NCBI RefSeq assembly: GCF_029323795.1
Contig: NZ_CP119758.1
Location: 5,002,786-5,066,785, forward strand
From: Zobellia alginiliquefaciens
Lineage (GTDB): Bacteria; Bacteroidota; Bacteroidia; Flavobacteriales; Flavobacteriaceae
Length of the DNA: 64,000 nucleotides
Direction of reading: 5' to 3'
The notes beneath the pieces were generated by a model. It did not search any database. It had not been told where the DNA came from and saw only the letters and a program-made list of their open reading frames with translations. Both the position numbers and the translations under genes were made by a program. The number at the start of each line of letters is the position of its first letter. Position 1 is the first letter of the stretch. This document shows, piece after piece, positions 34,817-44,101 of this stretch.

Positions 34817-35704
34817 ATGCAACATATAGCGGTTATAGGCGCAGGTACTATGGGAAACGGAATTGCCCATGTTTTTGCTCAGAACGGTCACAAAGTAAAT
34901 TTGATAGACCTTTCCGATGATGCGCTGAGTAAAGGGATGAAAACTATCGAGAAAAATCTGGATAGAATGTTGGCCAAAGAGAAGATAACCGAAAACGATA
35001 AAACGGCCACACTTCAGAACATATCAACTTTTACCACTCTAAAAGATGGGGTTACCCCAGTTGATTTAGTGGTTGAAGCTGCCTCAGAAAATCTAAACAT
35101 AAAACTGAATATTTTTAAGGAATTGGATGCCATTTGCGACCAAAAAACCATTTTGGCCACAAACACCTCTTCCATATCAATTACCCAAATTGCAGCAGCT
35201 ACAAATAGACCTAAGAAAGTAATCGGGATGCATTTTATGAACCCCGTGCCTATTATGCAACTGGTAGAGATTATTCGTGGTTACAGTACTTCAGATGAAA
35301 CTACTGAACAAATCATGAAGTTATCTACAGAATTAGGCAAAACTCCCACGGAAGTAAATGACTACCCAGGTTTTGTGGCCAATAGAATTTTAATGCCCAT
35401 GATTAATGAAGCTATTGAAACACTATACAATGGCGTGGCCGGTGTTACGGAGATTGATACGGTTATGAAATTAGGTATGGCACACCCCATGGGCCCGCTG
35501 CAGCTAGCAGATTTTATTGGGCTTGATGTTTGCTTATCAATTTTAAATGTGATGTATGACGGTTTCAAAAAACCGAAATATGCACCATGCCCGCTCTTGA
35601 TCAATATGGTCATGGCTAAAAAACTAGGTGTAAAATCCGGGGAGGGATTCTATGATTATAGCGAATCCAGAAAGGCCGAAAAGGTTTCTCGTCAGTTTTT
35701 ATGA
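34817..35704 (+). CDS. 3-hydroxybutyryl-CoA dehydrogenase
   Basis: A 295-residue cytoplasmic NAD(P)-dependent enzyme that oxidises 3-hydroxyacyl-CoA to 3-oxoacyl-CoA, or the reverse. Seen: the Rossmann motif IGAGTMGNGIAHVFAQNGH, the catalytic His in GMHFMNPVPIMQLVE (near residue 140), the NTSSISITQIA segment, and the C-terminal helical dimer domain with GPLQLADFIGLDV and KSGEGFYDY. It follows the Gfo/Idh/MocA gene by 19 bases and is probably in one transcript with it and with yggS. Its substrate chain length is not defined by sequence. Confidence 0.93.
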   Translation: MQHIAVIGAGTMGNGIAHVFAQNGHKVNLIDLSDDALSKGMKTIEKNLDRMLAKEKITENDKTATLQNISTFTTLKDGVTPVDLVVEAASENLNIKLNIFKELDAICDQKTILATNTSSISITQIAAATNRPKKVIGMHFMNPVPIMQLVEIIRGYSTSDETTEQIMKLSTELGKTPTEVNDYPGFVANRILMPMINEAIETLYNGVAGVTEIDTVMKLGMAHPMGPLQLADFIGLDVCLSILNVMYDGFKKPKYAPCPLLINMVMAKKLGVKSGEGFYDYSESRKAEKVSRQFL

Positions 35705-35758
35705 CAGACAGACCTTTCTAAACTATCCTATTAAAAATATCAAAGCACGACAGATACG

Positions 35759-36412
35759 ATGATAAAAGATAACCTTTTAGAAATCAAGAATACACTTCCT
35801 GAAGATGTAACACTGGTGGCAGTCTCCAAAACCAAACCAGATGAAGATTTAATGGAAGCCTATGACGCCGGACAACGTATTTTTGGAGAAAACAAAGTTC
35901 AAGAAATGGTTGGCAAATGGGAACGACTGCCAAAAGACATCAAATGGCACATGATTGGCCACTTACAACGCAACAAGGTCAAATACATGGCTGAATTCGT
36001 TGATTTGGTTCACGGAGTGGATAGTTATAGATTGCTCTCTGAAATTAACAAAAGAGCAAAACAGCACAACCGAACAATAGATTGTCTGCTACAAATTCAT
36101 ATTGCAGAAGAGGACACAAAGTTTGGCTTGAATAAAAATGAACTTATTGCCATTCTGAAGTCGGATGAATACCTTCAGCTTAAAAGTATAAATGTAGTTG
36201 GACTCATGGGGATGGCTACTTTCACCGAGAACGAAGAGCAAGTCAGAAGGGAGTTTCAGCAGTTAAAATCAATATTCGATTCGATAAAACCGGAAAACCC
36301 GCAAATCAAAATATTATCCATGGGTATGAGCGGAGACTACCGAATAGCCATTGAAGAAGGAAGTACGATGGTGCGCATTGGAAGTAGTATCTTTGGCAAT
36401 CGCAATTACTAA
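35759..36412 (+). CDS. yggS: YggS-family PLP homeostasis protein
   Basis: A PLP-binding single-domain protein related to alanine racemase. Members maintain pyridoxal phosphate and amino-acid balance but have no established enzyme activity. Seen: the PLP-lysine motif TLVAVSKTKPDE near residue 24, FGENKVQEMVGKWE, WHMIGHLQRNKVK, and the C-terminal phosphate-binding MGMSGDYRIAIEEGSTMVRIGSSIFG. Length 217 residues is normal. Located between the 3-hydroxybutyryl-CoA dehydrogenase and the exonuclease fusion. Confidence 0.94.
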   Translation: MIKDNLLEIKNTLPEDVTLVAVSKTKPDEDLMEAYDAGQRIFGENKVQEMVGKWERLPKDIKWHMIGHLQRNKVKYMAEFVDLVHGVDSYRLLSEINKRAKQHNRTIDCLLQIHIAEEDTKFGLNKNELIAILKSDEYLQLKSINVVGLMGMATFTENEEQVRREFQQLKSIFDSIKPENPQIKILSMGMSGDYRIAIEEGSTMVRIGSSIFGNRNY

Positions 36413-36464
36413 TATTCTGTCACGGACCAATAACGCACCATCACCACAGGACAAAAACGCATAA

Positions 36465-37835
36465 ATGTATACCATTTTAGATATTGAAACTACAGGGGGT
36501 AAATTTAATGAAGAAGGCATTACCGAGATTGCCATTCATAAATTTGACGGACATAAAGTGGTGGACCAGTTTATTAGCTTGGTAAATCCAGAGAAAGAGA
36601 TACAACCTTTTGTGGTAAAGCTTACGGGCATTAACAATAAAATGTTACAGACCGCTCCAAAATTCCACGAGGTGGCCAAACGAATTGTTGAAATTACCGA
36701 AGATACGGTCATCATAGCTCATAATGCCCAATTTGACTATAGAATATTAAGAACGGAATTTAGAAGGCTGGGCTATAATTTTGAGAGAAAGACCTTATGC
36801 ACTGTAGAGCTTTCCAAAAAATTGATACCTGAAGCAGAGTCACACAGTCTGGGAAAATTGGTCCGTTCCCTAGGGATTGCCGTTAGTGACCGCCACAGAG
36901 CAAATGGCGATGCGCTAGCAACCCTGCAACTGTTTAAAATACTTTTAGCCAAAGACCTTGACAAGACCATAATTAAAGATGTAATCCGTAAAGAAACCGA
37001 AGGCGAGCTTTCTGATCGTCAATTAGATATTGTAGATAGATTACCTTCCGAAACCGGTGTGTATTACATGCATGATAAAGATGGTGAAATATTATTTTTA
37101 GGCAAAAGCACCAATATTAAAAAACGGGTGAACCAACATTTTACAAAAAGTGGTGGTCGTGCACGACAATTACAAAAAGCGACCAAAAAGGTAACCTTTG
37201 AAAGAACAGGAAATGAATTGGTAGCGCTTCTAAAGGAAAATGAAGAACTTAAAAGGAATCGCCCAAAATACAATCACCGCCCCAAAGCTGTAATTTTTAG
37301 TCACGGTTTATTTGTTCAAAAAAACATAGACGGGTACAACACCTTAACCGTTAGAAAGGTTACTGAGAGAAAAGAAGCTTTTACCACATTCAACAGTCTG
37401 GCAGGTGCTTCCAATTTTATTTTCAAATTAACTCGTGATTTTAATCTTTGTGATAAACTAAACGGAATATCAGAAGCCAAAAATAATTGTTCCAACTACG
37501 ATAACGGGGAATGTCTAGGCGCTTGCGTCACTAAGGAGCCTACTGAGGATTATAACAAAAGAGTCCATGAAGCGCTTCAAAAATACTCGCTAAATGACAA
37601 AAATGTAGTGATTATAGATAAAGGACGAGAAATTGGGGAGTACAGTGCTATTTTAGTTAAAAATGGTGATTTCAAAGGTATGGGCTATTACAACCTTAAT
37701 CATCAAATCAATAATATTCATATCTTAGAATCTATAATCGTTCCTATGCGAGGTAATGATAACACGACTCATATTATCGAAAATTATATGCGTAAAAAAC
37801 GAAATCTAAAAATTCTAGAATTAACCAATCAGTAA
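36465..37835 (+). CDS. DEDDh exonuclease fused to a GIY-YIG nuclease domain
   Basis: A 456-residue two-domain nuclease. Residues about 1-165 are a DnaQ-like 3'-5' exonuclease (DIETTGGKFNEEGITEIA for the first acidic motif, HNAQFDYRIL for the second, and the DRHRANGDALAT motif for the H/D motif). Residues about 190-270 are a UvrC-type GIY-YIG domain (LPSETGVYYMHDKDGEILFLGKSTNIKKRV). The C-terminal region has Cys residues (CSNYDNGECLGAC) like the UvrC linker. The UvrC UVR and RNase-H-like endonuclease domains are absent. It probably acts in DNA repair; the pathway is inferred from the domains. Confidence 0.9.
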   Translation: MYTILDIETTGGKFNEEGITEIAIHKFDGHKVVDQFISLVNPEKEIQPFVVKLTGINNKMLQTAPKFHEVAKRIVEITEDTVIIAHNAQFDYRILRTEFRRLGYNFERKTLCTVELSKKLIPEAESHSLGKLVRSLGIAVSDRHRANGDALATLQLFKILLAKDLDKTIIKDVIRKETEGELSDRQLDIVDRLPSETGVYYMHDKDGEILFLGKSTNIKKRVNQHFTKSGGRARQLQKATKKVTFERTGNELVALLKENEELKRNRPKYNHRPKAVIFSHGLFVQKNIDGYNTLTVRKVTERKEAFTTFNSLAGASNFIFKLTRDFNLCDKLNGISEAKNNCSNYDNGECLGACVTKEPTEDYNKRVHEALQKYSLNDKNVVIIDKGREIGEYSAILVKNGDFKGMGYYNLNHQINNIHILESIIVPMRGNDNTTHIIENYMRKKRNLKILELTNQ

Positions 37836-37838
37836 AAT

Positions 37839-38687
37839 TTGAAAGAAGATAAACCCGACGGAGGCTGGAAGAATAAGGTTCATGAAATTATTTATGAAGC
37901 GGACACCCCTTTGGGAAAATGGTTTGATATTCTTTTATTTATCCTCATTATTATAAGCGTTCTTCTAGTTATGCTAGAGAGCGTAAAATGGATAGATGCC
38001 GAGTATCATGAAACCCTATTTGTCCTAGAGTGGGTAGTTACCATTCTCTTTACTATTGAATACATTGCAAGAATCATAAGTATTAAACAACCCAGACGCT
38101 ATATTTTCAGCTTCTACGGAATTATAGACTTACTGTCTACCATACCCCTATATCTATCCTATATTTTTGCCGGATCACAAGTCCTTTTAGCCATACGTTC
38201 TTTGCGACTTTTAAGGGTTTTTAGAATTCTGAAATTAGTTCGTTTTTTAGGAGAGGCATCGCAATTAAAAAATGCATTAAGAGCAAGTAGAGCCAAAATA
38301 ACAGTTTTCCTTTTTGCAGTACTTATCCTTTCCGTTATCTTAGGTACTGTTATGTACTTAATAGAAGGTGATGCTGCCGGCTTTACCAGTATTCCTACCA
38401 GTATTTATTGGACTATTGTTACCCTCACAACGGTTGGGTATGGAGATATTGCTCCTATAACCCCCCAAGGACAATTTATAGCAACGTTAATTATGCTTGT
38501 GGGTTACGGTGTTATTGCGGTTCCCACTGGAATTGTAACTGCTGAATTTGGCAAAAAAATTCAGGAACAAAAAAAAATGGACGATAAGCACTTTGTTCAT
38601 GTAAACACCCAAGCTTGCAGAAACTGCGCAAAAGAAGGTCATAGAGATGACGCCACCCATTGTTATAACTGCGGAAGCGAACTCTAA
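37839..38687 (+). CDS. Voltage-gated K+ channel subunit with zinc ribbon tail
   Basis: A 282-residue inner-membrane channel of the six-helix Kv-like type. S4 carries spaced arginines (AIRSLRLLRVFRILKLVRFL), and the selectivity filter is TTVGYGD. The C-terminal cytoplasmic tail of about 40 residues has two CxxC pairs (CRNC and CYNC), a likely zinc ribbon. The start is TTG at 37839: an in-frame stop (the end of the upstream gene) lies two codons before it, and no Met occurs in the first 50 residues. It abuts the exonuclease gene (3-base gap) and overlaps miaA by one base, so the genes are co-transcribed. Confidence 0.88.
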   Translation: MKEDKPDGGWKNKVHEIIYEADTPLGKWFDILLFILIIISVLLVMLESVKWIDAEYHETLFVLEWVVTILFTIEYIARIISIKQPRRYIFSFYGIIDLLSTIPLYLSYIFAGSQVLLAIRSLRLLRVFRILKLVRFLGEASQLKNALRASRAKITVFLFAVLILSVILGTVMYLIEGDAAGFTSIPTSIYWTIVTLTTVGYGDIAPITPQGQFIATLIMLVGYGVIAVPTGIVTAEFGKKIQEQKKMDDKHFVHVNTQACRNCAKEGHRDDATHCYNCGSEL

Positions 38688-39622
38688 TGGAAAAAATACT
38701 TTTATCTGTAGTAGGGCCTACCGCCATAGGAAAAACAAAGCTTGCCATTGCTTTGGCCCGGCATTTTAACACGGAAATTATTTCCGCAGATTCTAGGCAG
38801 TTTTTTAAAGAAATGAGAATTGGCACAGCCGTTCCTTCAGAAGAAGAACTTCAACAAGCCCAGCACCACTTTATACAGCACATTAGTATTTTCGATTCCT
38901 ATTCGGTGGGTGATTTTGAACGAGATGCGCTTAGCCTCCTTGAGGAGTTATTCAAAAAAAAGAATATTGTTGTCATGGTGGGCGGAAGCGGACTCTACAC
39001 AAAAGCAGTTACCGAAGGTTTAGATGACTTCCCTAAAGTAGACCCTGTAATACGAGAACAGCTCAACGAAAACCTTAAAGAAAAAGGAATCGAAAGCCTT
39101 CAAAATCAACTAAAGGAGCTAGACCCAAAGTACTTTGAATCGGTAGATTTACACAATCCGCACCGTATTATAAGAGCTCTCGAAATCTGTATCGGCACCG
39201 GTTTACCCTACTCCTCTTTTCTATTAAAAAACAAAACACAACGCCCCTTTAAAACCATTACTATTGGCATTGAAGCGGAACGTTCTCTAATTTACGACCG
39301 TATCAACCAACGTGTAGACATAATGGTCTCAGAAGGCCTTATAAAAGAAGCCAGGCAACTTGAAAAGCACAAAGAACTAAACGCTCTACAAACCGTTGGT
39401 TACCGAGAACTTTTTACGTATTTTGAAAAAGAGTCAAATGAGTCGGCTATTGAAACCGATTTAGTTTTTGCCATAGAAGAAATAAAGAAAAACACACGCA
39501 GATTTGCAAAAAGGCAGCTCACTTGGTTTAAACGCAACCAGGAAACCATATGGGTATCACATAATTCAGACTTCCAAGAACTGATAACCACCTTACATAA
39601 CATCGTTCCACATGAAAAATAA
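38687..39622 (+). CDS. miaA: tRNA dimethylallyltransferase
   Basis: Adds a dimethylallyl group to A37 in tRNAs that read UNN codons. The P-loop GPTAIGKTKLAIALA is near residue 10, the substrate-binding DSRQFFKEMRIGTA follows, then GGSGLYTKAVTEG, and NPHRIIRALEI in the middle. Length 311 residues is normal. The ATG overlaps the stop of the channel gene (TAATG), and its 3' end overlaps the next gene by 11 bases, so this is a compact operon. Confidence 0.96.
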   Translation: MEKILLSVVGPTAIGKTKLAIALARHFNTEIISADSRQFFKEMRIGTAVPSEEELQQAQHHFIQHISIFDSYSVGDFERDALSLLEELFKKKNIVVMVGGSGLYTKAVTEGLDDFPKVDPVIREQLNENLKEKGIESLQNQLKELDPKYFESVDLHNPHRIIRALEICIGTGLPYSSFLLKNKTQRPFKTITIGIEAERSLIYDRINQRVDIMVSEGLIKEARQLEKHKELNALQTVGYRELFTYFEKESNESAIETDLVFAIEEIKKNTRRFAKRQLTWFKRNQETIWVSHNSDFQELITTLHNIVPHEK

Positions 39623-40103
39623 AAACCCCATAGTATTTGTCATGGGCGTATCTGGCTCCGGCAAAAGCACCATAGGCAAACTTTTAGCATCAAAATTAAA
39701 TTTAGAATTCTATGATGGAGATGATTATCACCCTGAGGCAAACGTAAAAAAAATGGCCGATGGCATTCCCCTAAATGACCACGATCGCCAAGGCTGGTTA
39801 GAAAGGCTAAATTTATTAGCTATTGAAAACAAAGACAATGGCGCTATTATCGCTTGCTCCGCACTCAAAACCAAATACCGGGTTATTTTGCAAAACGGAT
39901 TAGAAAAAAAGCTTGTCTTCGTTTACCTAAAAGGAACTTTTGAAGAAATCATGACACGTTTAGAGCAGCGCAAGAATCACTTTATGCCGCCGGAATTACT
40001 TCAATCGCAGTTCAACACATTAGAGGTTCCCAGTGATGCTATTACAGTCTCTATCATGCAAACACCGGAAGAAATTGTCTCTGAAATACTTTCCGAGATA
40101 TAA
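39612..40103 (+). CDS. Gluconokinase
   Basis: Phosphorylates gluconate to 6-phosphogluconate, feeding the pentose phosphate or Entner-Doudoroff pathway. A 163-residue protein with a clear P-loop GVSGSGKSTIGKLLA (near residue 12), the GDDYHPEANVKKMADGIPLNDHDRQGWL substrate pattern, and ACSALKTKYR, as in GntK and IdnK. It starts 11 bases before the end of miaA. No gluconate transporter or dehydratase is nearby. Confidence 0.93.
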   Translation: MKNKNPIVFVMGVSGSGKSTIGKLLASKLNLEFYDGDDYHPEANVKKMADGIPLNDHDRQGWLERLNLLAIENKDNGAIIACSALKTKYRVILQNGLEKKLVFVYLKGTFEEIMTRLEQRKNHFMPPELLQSQFNTLEVPSDAITVSIMQTPEEIVSEILSEI

Positions 40104-40107
40104 TCAC

Positions 40108-40139
40108 AAAAAAGCCCCGCTATCAAATAGCGAGGCTTC
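40108..40139. terminator. Bidirectional terminator
   Basis: AGCC-C-CGCTA pairs with TAGCG-A-GGCT (one mismatch) around a five-base loop, with an A run before and T-rich bases after. It lies between gluconokinase and the response regulator that converges on it. Confidence 0.75.
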
Positions 40140-40159
40140 TAAATATATAGAATTTAAGT

Positions 40160-40870
40160 TTACACGTCTTCCTTAACAACCAAACGGAAACCTTCTCCGT
40201 GAATGTTCAATATTTCAACGGTATCATCCAATTTTAAATACTTTCTAAGTTTAGCAATATAAACGTCCATACTACGAGATGTAAAATAGTTATCATCTCT
40301 CCATATTTTGGTCAGTGCTAATTCTCTTGGCATTAAATCATTTTCATGAAGCGCCAAAAGCCTCAAAAGCTCATTCTCTTTAGGAGAAAGTTTAATAGCC
40401 TCTTCGTCTCTATATTTCAAAAACCGAAGCTTTGAGTTTAAGTGGAAATTACCAATTTTAAATTCGAATTTCTTACTATCCGCTAATGTATTAGATGCTT
40501 TTCTCTGAAGGATAGCTCTAATTTTCATTAGAAGAACTTCTGAATCAAAAGGTTTGTTAAGGTAATCATCTGCTCCAGCCTTATATCCTTTTAAAACATC
40601 TTCTTTCATGGTTTTAGCGGTAAGGAAAACGATAGGAACATTTTCGTTCTTTTCGCGAATCTCCTTTGCCAAGGTAAAACCGTCCTTATAAGGCATCATC
40701 ACATCCAATATACAGATGTCATAATTATCTTTTTTAAATTTCTCAAATCCCTCCATACCATTCTTGGCTAAAGTGACATCAAAATCATTCATTGATAAAT
40801 AGTCCTTCAGCACAATTCCAAAATTGGGATCATCCTCTACTAAGAGTATTTTTTTATTTACTGTTTCCAT
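40160..40870 (-). CDS. OmpR-family response regulator (RprY-like)
   Basis: A 236-residue cytoplasmic regulator with a receiver (LLVEDDPNFG acidic pair, DICILDVMMP phospho-acceptor Asp, FLTAKTMKED, and LNKPFDSE with Lys) and a C-terminal winged helix (KLSPKENELLRLLALHENDLMPRE, YIAKLRKYL). Its length and order with the downstream kinase match the RprXY pair of Bacteroides. The kinase gene is 11 bases upstream on the same strand, so the two are co-transcribed. The targets are not known. Confidence 0.92.
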   Translation of the reverse strand: METVNKKILLVEDDPNFGIVLKDYLSMNDFDVTLAKNGMEGFEKFKKDNYDICILDVMMPYKDGFTLAKEIREKNENVPIVFLTAKTMKEDVLKGYKAGADDYLNKPFDSEVLLMKIRAILQRKASNTLADSKKFEFKIGNFHLNSKLRFLKYRDEEAIKLSPKENELLRLLALHENDLMPRELALTKIWRDDNYFTSRSMDVYIAKLRKYLKLDDTVEILNIHGEGFRLVVKEDV

Positions 40871-40881
40871 AACTTGTTGAG

Positions 40882-42465
40882 TTAGATTAAAGGCAATTTT
40901 ATATAGAAAGTACTTCCCTTTCCTTTTTCACTTTCTGCGTAAACCTCACCTTGGTGATCATCTACAATCTTTTTCACATATGCCAACCCGAGTCCATGCC
41001 CTTTAACATTATGTAAATCTCCCGTGTGCTCACGGTAGAATTTTTCAAATACTTTTTTGACCACGGCTTTACTCATTCCGGCTCCTTGGTCTTTTATTTC
41101 AATTACAATATAGTTTTTAGCAACTTCCGTAGACACGTTTATTCTAGGCGCCTTGGCGGAATACTTAATGGCGTTATCAAGAATATTTACAATTACGTTT
41201 GTAAAATGCATTTCACTGGCAAGAACCTCTGTTCTCTTAGCCTTTAAATGTGTTTCTATATATCCACCGCGATCAGCTACAATAAGCTCTACATGTGCTA
41301 TTGCATCTTCTATTATGTCGTGTACATCTACTCTGTCCTTACTAATATCTAACTGATTCTTTTCCAGCTTGGATATACGTAATACATTTTCAACCTGAGC
41401 GTGCATACGTTTATTTTCTTCACGAATCATGCTCAAATACCTATCAACCTTATCCGGGTCCCCTATTATCTTTGGGTTACGGATAGCCTCAACCGCTAGG
41501 TTAATAGTTGCTATAGGTGTTTTGAACTCATGCGTCATGTTATTTATAAAATCAGATTTTATCTCTGAAATCTGTTTTTGACGAATAAGCTGGTAAATTG
41601 CTCCCGAATAAGCAATCACGATCACCAAAGTAAAAAGTAATGATAGTAGCGCCATTTTTATAATAGACTGAATCAAAAACTTCTTTTTCTTTGGAAAAGC
41701 GATGAGCAAAGAAAAATTACTCGCCCCCTCACTATCCTTAAAAATAGGAGTTTCATACAGCATATCTTTCGTAAACTTGAATTTCCTAGACTTTACCTTG
41801 GTGGGAAGTCCCCTGCTGTACACCCCATATTCATATTCAATATTAAGGTTCCTGTTCTTAAGTTCACGGTCAAGCAACAGTTGAATTTCTTGATTAGAAA
41901 CTCGCTTATGAATAGGCACTTTCTTAGCATATTCACTAAAAACATCTTCAAATTGGGCTCTTTCTATAGACGATAAACCCCCAATTTTCTGAAGCTTTTG
42001 TACTGCATTTAGCTTATACTCCTTTCCATCCAATCCAAAATCTTCTTTAAAAATAGTTTTGGACCGCTTACTCGTATAATTCTTAATTGTGGCTATGGTA
42101 TCTCCACCATTACCATTATCAAAGAACGTAGATGCTATATTGTAATCTTCCTCTAAAATACCATGGGAATAAAACCGAATCTCATTGGAGTTTATATCAC
42201 GGTCTATAAAAAAGATATTTCGCAAGTGAGAACTTTTAGGTTCCCCTACACTATCTTTTACATCAATGTAACGTTCAAAATAATCCTTTGTCTCTCTCTC
42301 CTCAATTTTATCGGAAACCTGATTCAATACCTCAGATACTGTATTGGAAAACTGTTCTTCTTTGTCTTCCACAGATTGTTTTATCCACAAGAATTGAACA
42401 GATATTATTCCTATCAGGGAGAGACTCATCAACGCCACCAAAAGGACAAATAACCTCTTATTCAT
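40882..42465 (-). CDS. Sensor histidine kinase (RprX-like)
   Basis: A 527-residue inner-membrane kinase. Two membrane helices (about residues 7-27 and 270-290) flank a periplasmic sensor domain of about 240 residues of unknown ligand. The HisKA domain has His312 in MTHEFKTPIA, and the HATPase domain carries NILDNAIKY, IKDQGAGM and GHGLGLAYVKKI. There is no HAMP domain. It is the likely partner of the adjacent OmpR-family regulator. The periplasmic domain is large compared with classic EnvZ-like kinases. Confidence 0.92.
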   Translation of the reverse strand: MNKRLFVLLVALMSLSLIGIISVQFLWIKQSVEDKEEQFSNTVSEVLNQVSDKIEERETKDYFERYIDVKDSVGEPKSSHLRNIFFIDRDINSNEIRFYSHGILEEDYNIASTFFDNGNGGDTIATIKNYTSKRSKTIFKEDFGLDGKEYKLNAVQKLQKIGGLSSIERAQFEDVFSEYAKKVPIHKRVSNQEIQLLLDRELKNRNLNIEYEYGVYSRGLPTKVKSRKFKFTKDMLYETPIFKDSEGASNFSLLIAFPKKKKFLIQSIIKMALLSLLFTLVIVIAYSGAIYQLIRQKQISEIKSDFINNMTHEFKTPIATINLAVEAIRNPKIIGDPDKVDRYLSMIREENKRMHAQVENVLRISKLEKNQLDISKDRVDVHDIIEDAIAHVELIVADRGGYIETHLKAKRTEVLASEMHFTNVIVNILDNAIKYSAKAPRINVSTEVAKNYIVIEIKDQGAGMSKAVVKKVFEKFYREHTGDLHNVKGHGLGLAYVKKIVDDHQGEVYAESEKGKGSTFYIKLPLI

Positions 42466-42548
42466 TTAAAAGCAAAATTAAAGATTTAACAACTAGCAGT
42501 TAGTACGTTTAACCAAACCTTAACAAAAATGTTAAAACTGCGTGAGGC

Positions 42549-43136
42549 CTATATTTTATTAAGTATATCACGGTGAACATCTAATACTTGAACCTTGGTT
42601 TGTTCTATATTATCATTTTGGATGATATAGTGGGAAGCCTCTATTTTTTTAGTATCATCCCATTGGTTTTTCATTCGGGCCTTAATACCCTCTACCGTGC
42701 TTGAGGCATCTCTTTGCATAACTCGATCAATTCTAATCTCTTTTGGAGCGGTCACCAAAATGATGCAATCATAAAAATCCTGCGAGCCAATTTCGAATAT
42801 AATGGCAGCTTCTTGAATTACATAATCTGAGCTTTGTTCGTCTGCCCATTTTATAAAATCCGAACGGACAGCCGGGTGCACTATTGCGTTTAATTCCTCT
42901 AAAAGTTCTTTAGTATTGAATACTTGCTGAGAGACAAAAGCTCTGTTCAATTCTCCATTTTTATAAGCTTCCTCCCCAAGTAGTTCCTTAATTTGTTGAA
43001 TTAATTCTGGAGAATTTTGCATCAAGTCTTTTGCCTTCTCATCAGAATTATAGCAGGGCACGCCCAACTCCCGGAACATTTTGGCCACAGTAGTTTTACC
43101 ACTACCAATACCTCCTGTTAAGCCTACTTTTATCAT
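42549..43136 (-). CDS. coaE: Dephospho-CoA kinase
   Basis: Last step of CoA synthesis, phosphorylating the 3'-OH of dephospho-CoA. The P-loop GLTGGIGSGKTTVAKMF is at the start, then the CoA-binding pattern DEKAKDLMQ, and the adenylate-kinase-like lid with MQRD. Length 195 residues. Its ATG overlaps the stop of ybbR by four bases. The other CoA gene in this window (coaBC) lies about 6 kb away in a separate leftward block. Confidence 0.94.
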   Translation of the reverse strand: MIKVGLTGGIGSGKTTVAKMFRELGVPCYNSDEKAKDLMQNSPELIQQIKELLGEEAYKNGELNRAFVSQQVFNTKELLEELNAIVHPAVRSDFIKWADEQSSDYVIQEAAIIFEIGSQDFYDCIILVTAPKEIRIDRVMQRDASSTVEGIKARMKNQWDDTKKIEASHYIIQNDNIEQTKVQVLDVHRDILNKI

Positions 43137-44101
43137 TTTTTATTCAATATATATTCCACACTTTCATTTTGAAGTTTTACGCTATGCAAACCACTCGGCT
43201 TCTTTCGTAATTCTAACTGAAGCCTATCCGCATTATTATCTTTCAATTGACCATAATCTGCAATAACCTCAAAATCTGAAGCTTCCAGTTTTTTTAGACG
43301 TTTCAATTTAGCCTTACATACTACGGAAACTTTATCAGGAAACGTTTTTACATTTATATTTTTAGGGAAATGAACCGTAGTAATAGGCACTTCAAAAACC
43401 TTTTCGGAAAAACGTGCAATTTTAGCCGTTAACTCCACTTCACCACTTGAGTATTGTGTATTTTTCAGTTCTTTGGATTTATAGATTTCCAGAGTTTCTG
43501 AAAAATCAGCATCCAAATCCGGTAATGCCAACTTATGCGTCCGCACCACCTCTATCGTATCAATTTCTTTAGAAGGCCCGGTAAGAGTAATAGAATCTGG
43601 CTGAACCTCCATCTTTCCATCTATCAAATAATTCCTGGCCATATTGACCTCTATATTAGGCTTTACGGGAACTTTTTTAGACACAACGGCCAGCATTCCC
43701 ACAAACAGCGTATCGGTTTCAATATCAATTAAAGACATAGATGCACTTAACTGCCTTTCTACCTGCTTTCTATATATGTCTTGTGGTATATAAAAAATAG
43801 AATCTTTTTGCTGGGCATCGGCAAGATCAATAGCTATTTTGGAATGTTTAAAGTTGAAACCCAAAAACTGAAACCCTCCTGCTTCTAGCTTTACTTTTAA
43901 TTCACTATCCGTAGCTCCCTTGAACAAATACCCCTCGGGAACATTTACATACTCTAAATCGAAATTGGCGGTACTTACATAACTCTCCGAAAGGTTATTA
44001 ATAAGCCATATTAAAGTCGAGAAAAATAAAAACACTAAAAATATTTTTACCTTCCTCTTCTTAAGTGCCTTCTTTATTTTATCTATTACCCAGTTTACCA
44101 A
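43133..44101 (-). CDS. YbbR-like domain protein
   Basis: A 322-residue inner-membrane-anchored protein with one helix near residues 18-36 (KIFLVFLFFSTLIWLINNL) and a periplasmic portion of YbbR-like repeats (ITTVHFPKNINVKTFPDKVSVVCKAKL). YbbR proteins in other phyla are linked to c-di-AMP synthesis through DacA, but dacA is not adjacent here; in this lineage the gene is instead paired with coaE and a glycosyltransferase. The reading frame begins immediately before the GT2 stop (no gap). Confidence 0.82.
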   Translation of the reverse strand: MVNWVIDKIKKALKKRKVKIFLVFLFFSTLIWLINNLSESYVSTANFDLEYVNVPEGYLFKGATDSELKVKLEAGGFQFLGFNFKHSKIAIDLADAQQKDSIFYIPQDIYRKQVERQLSASMSLIDIETDTLFVGMLAVVSKKVPVKPNIEVNMARNYLIDGKMEVQPDSITLTGPSKEIDTIEVVRTHKLALPDLDADFSETLEIYKSKELKNTQYSSGEVELTAKIARFSEKVFEVPITTVHFPKNINVKTFPDKVSVVCKAKLKRLKKLEASDFEVIADYGQLKDNNADRLQLELRKKPSGLHSVKLQNESVEYILNKK

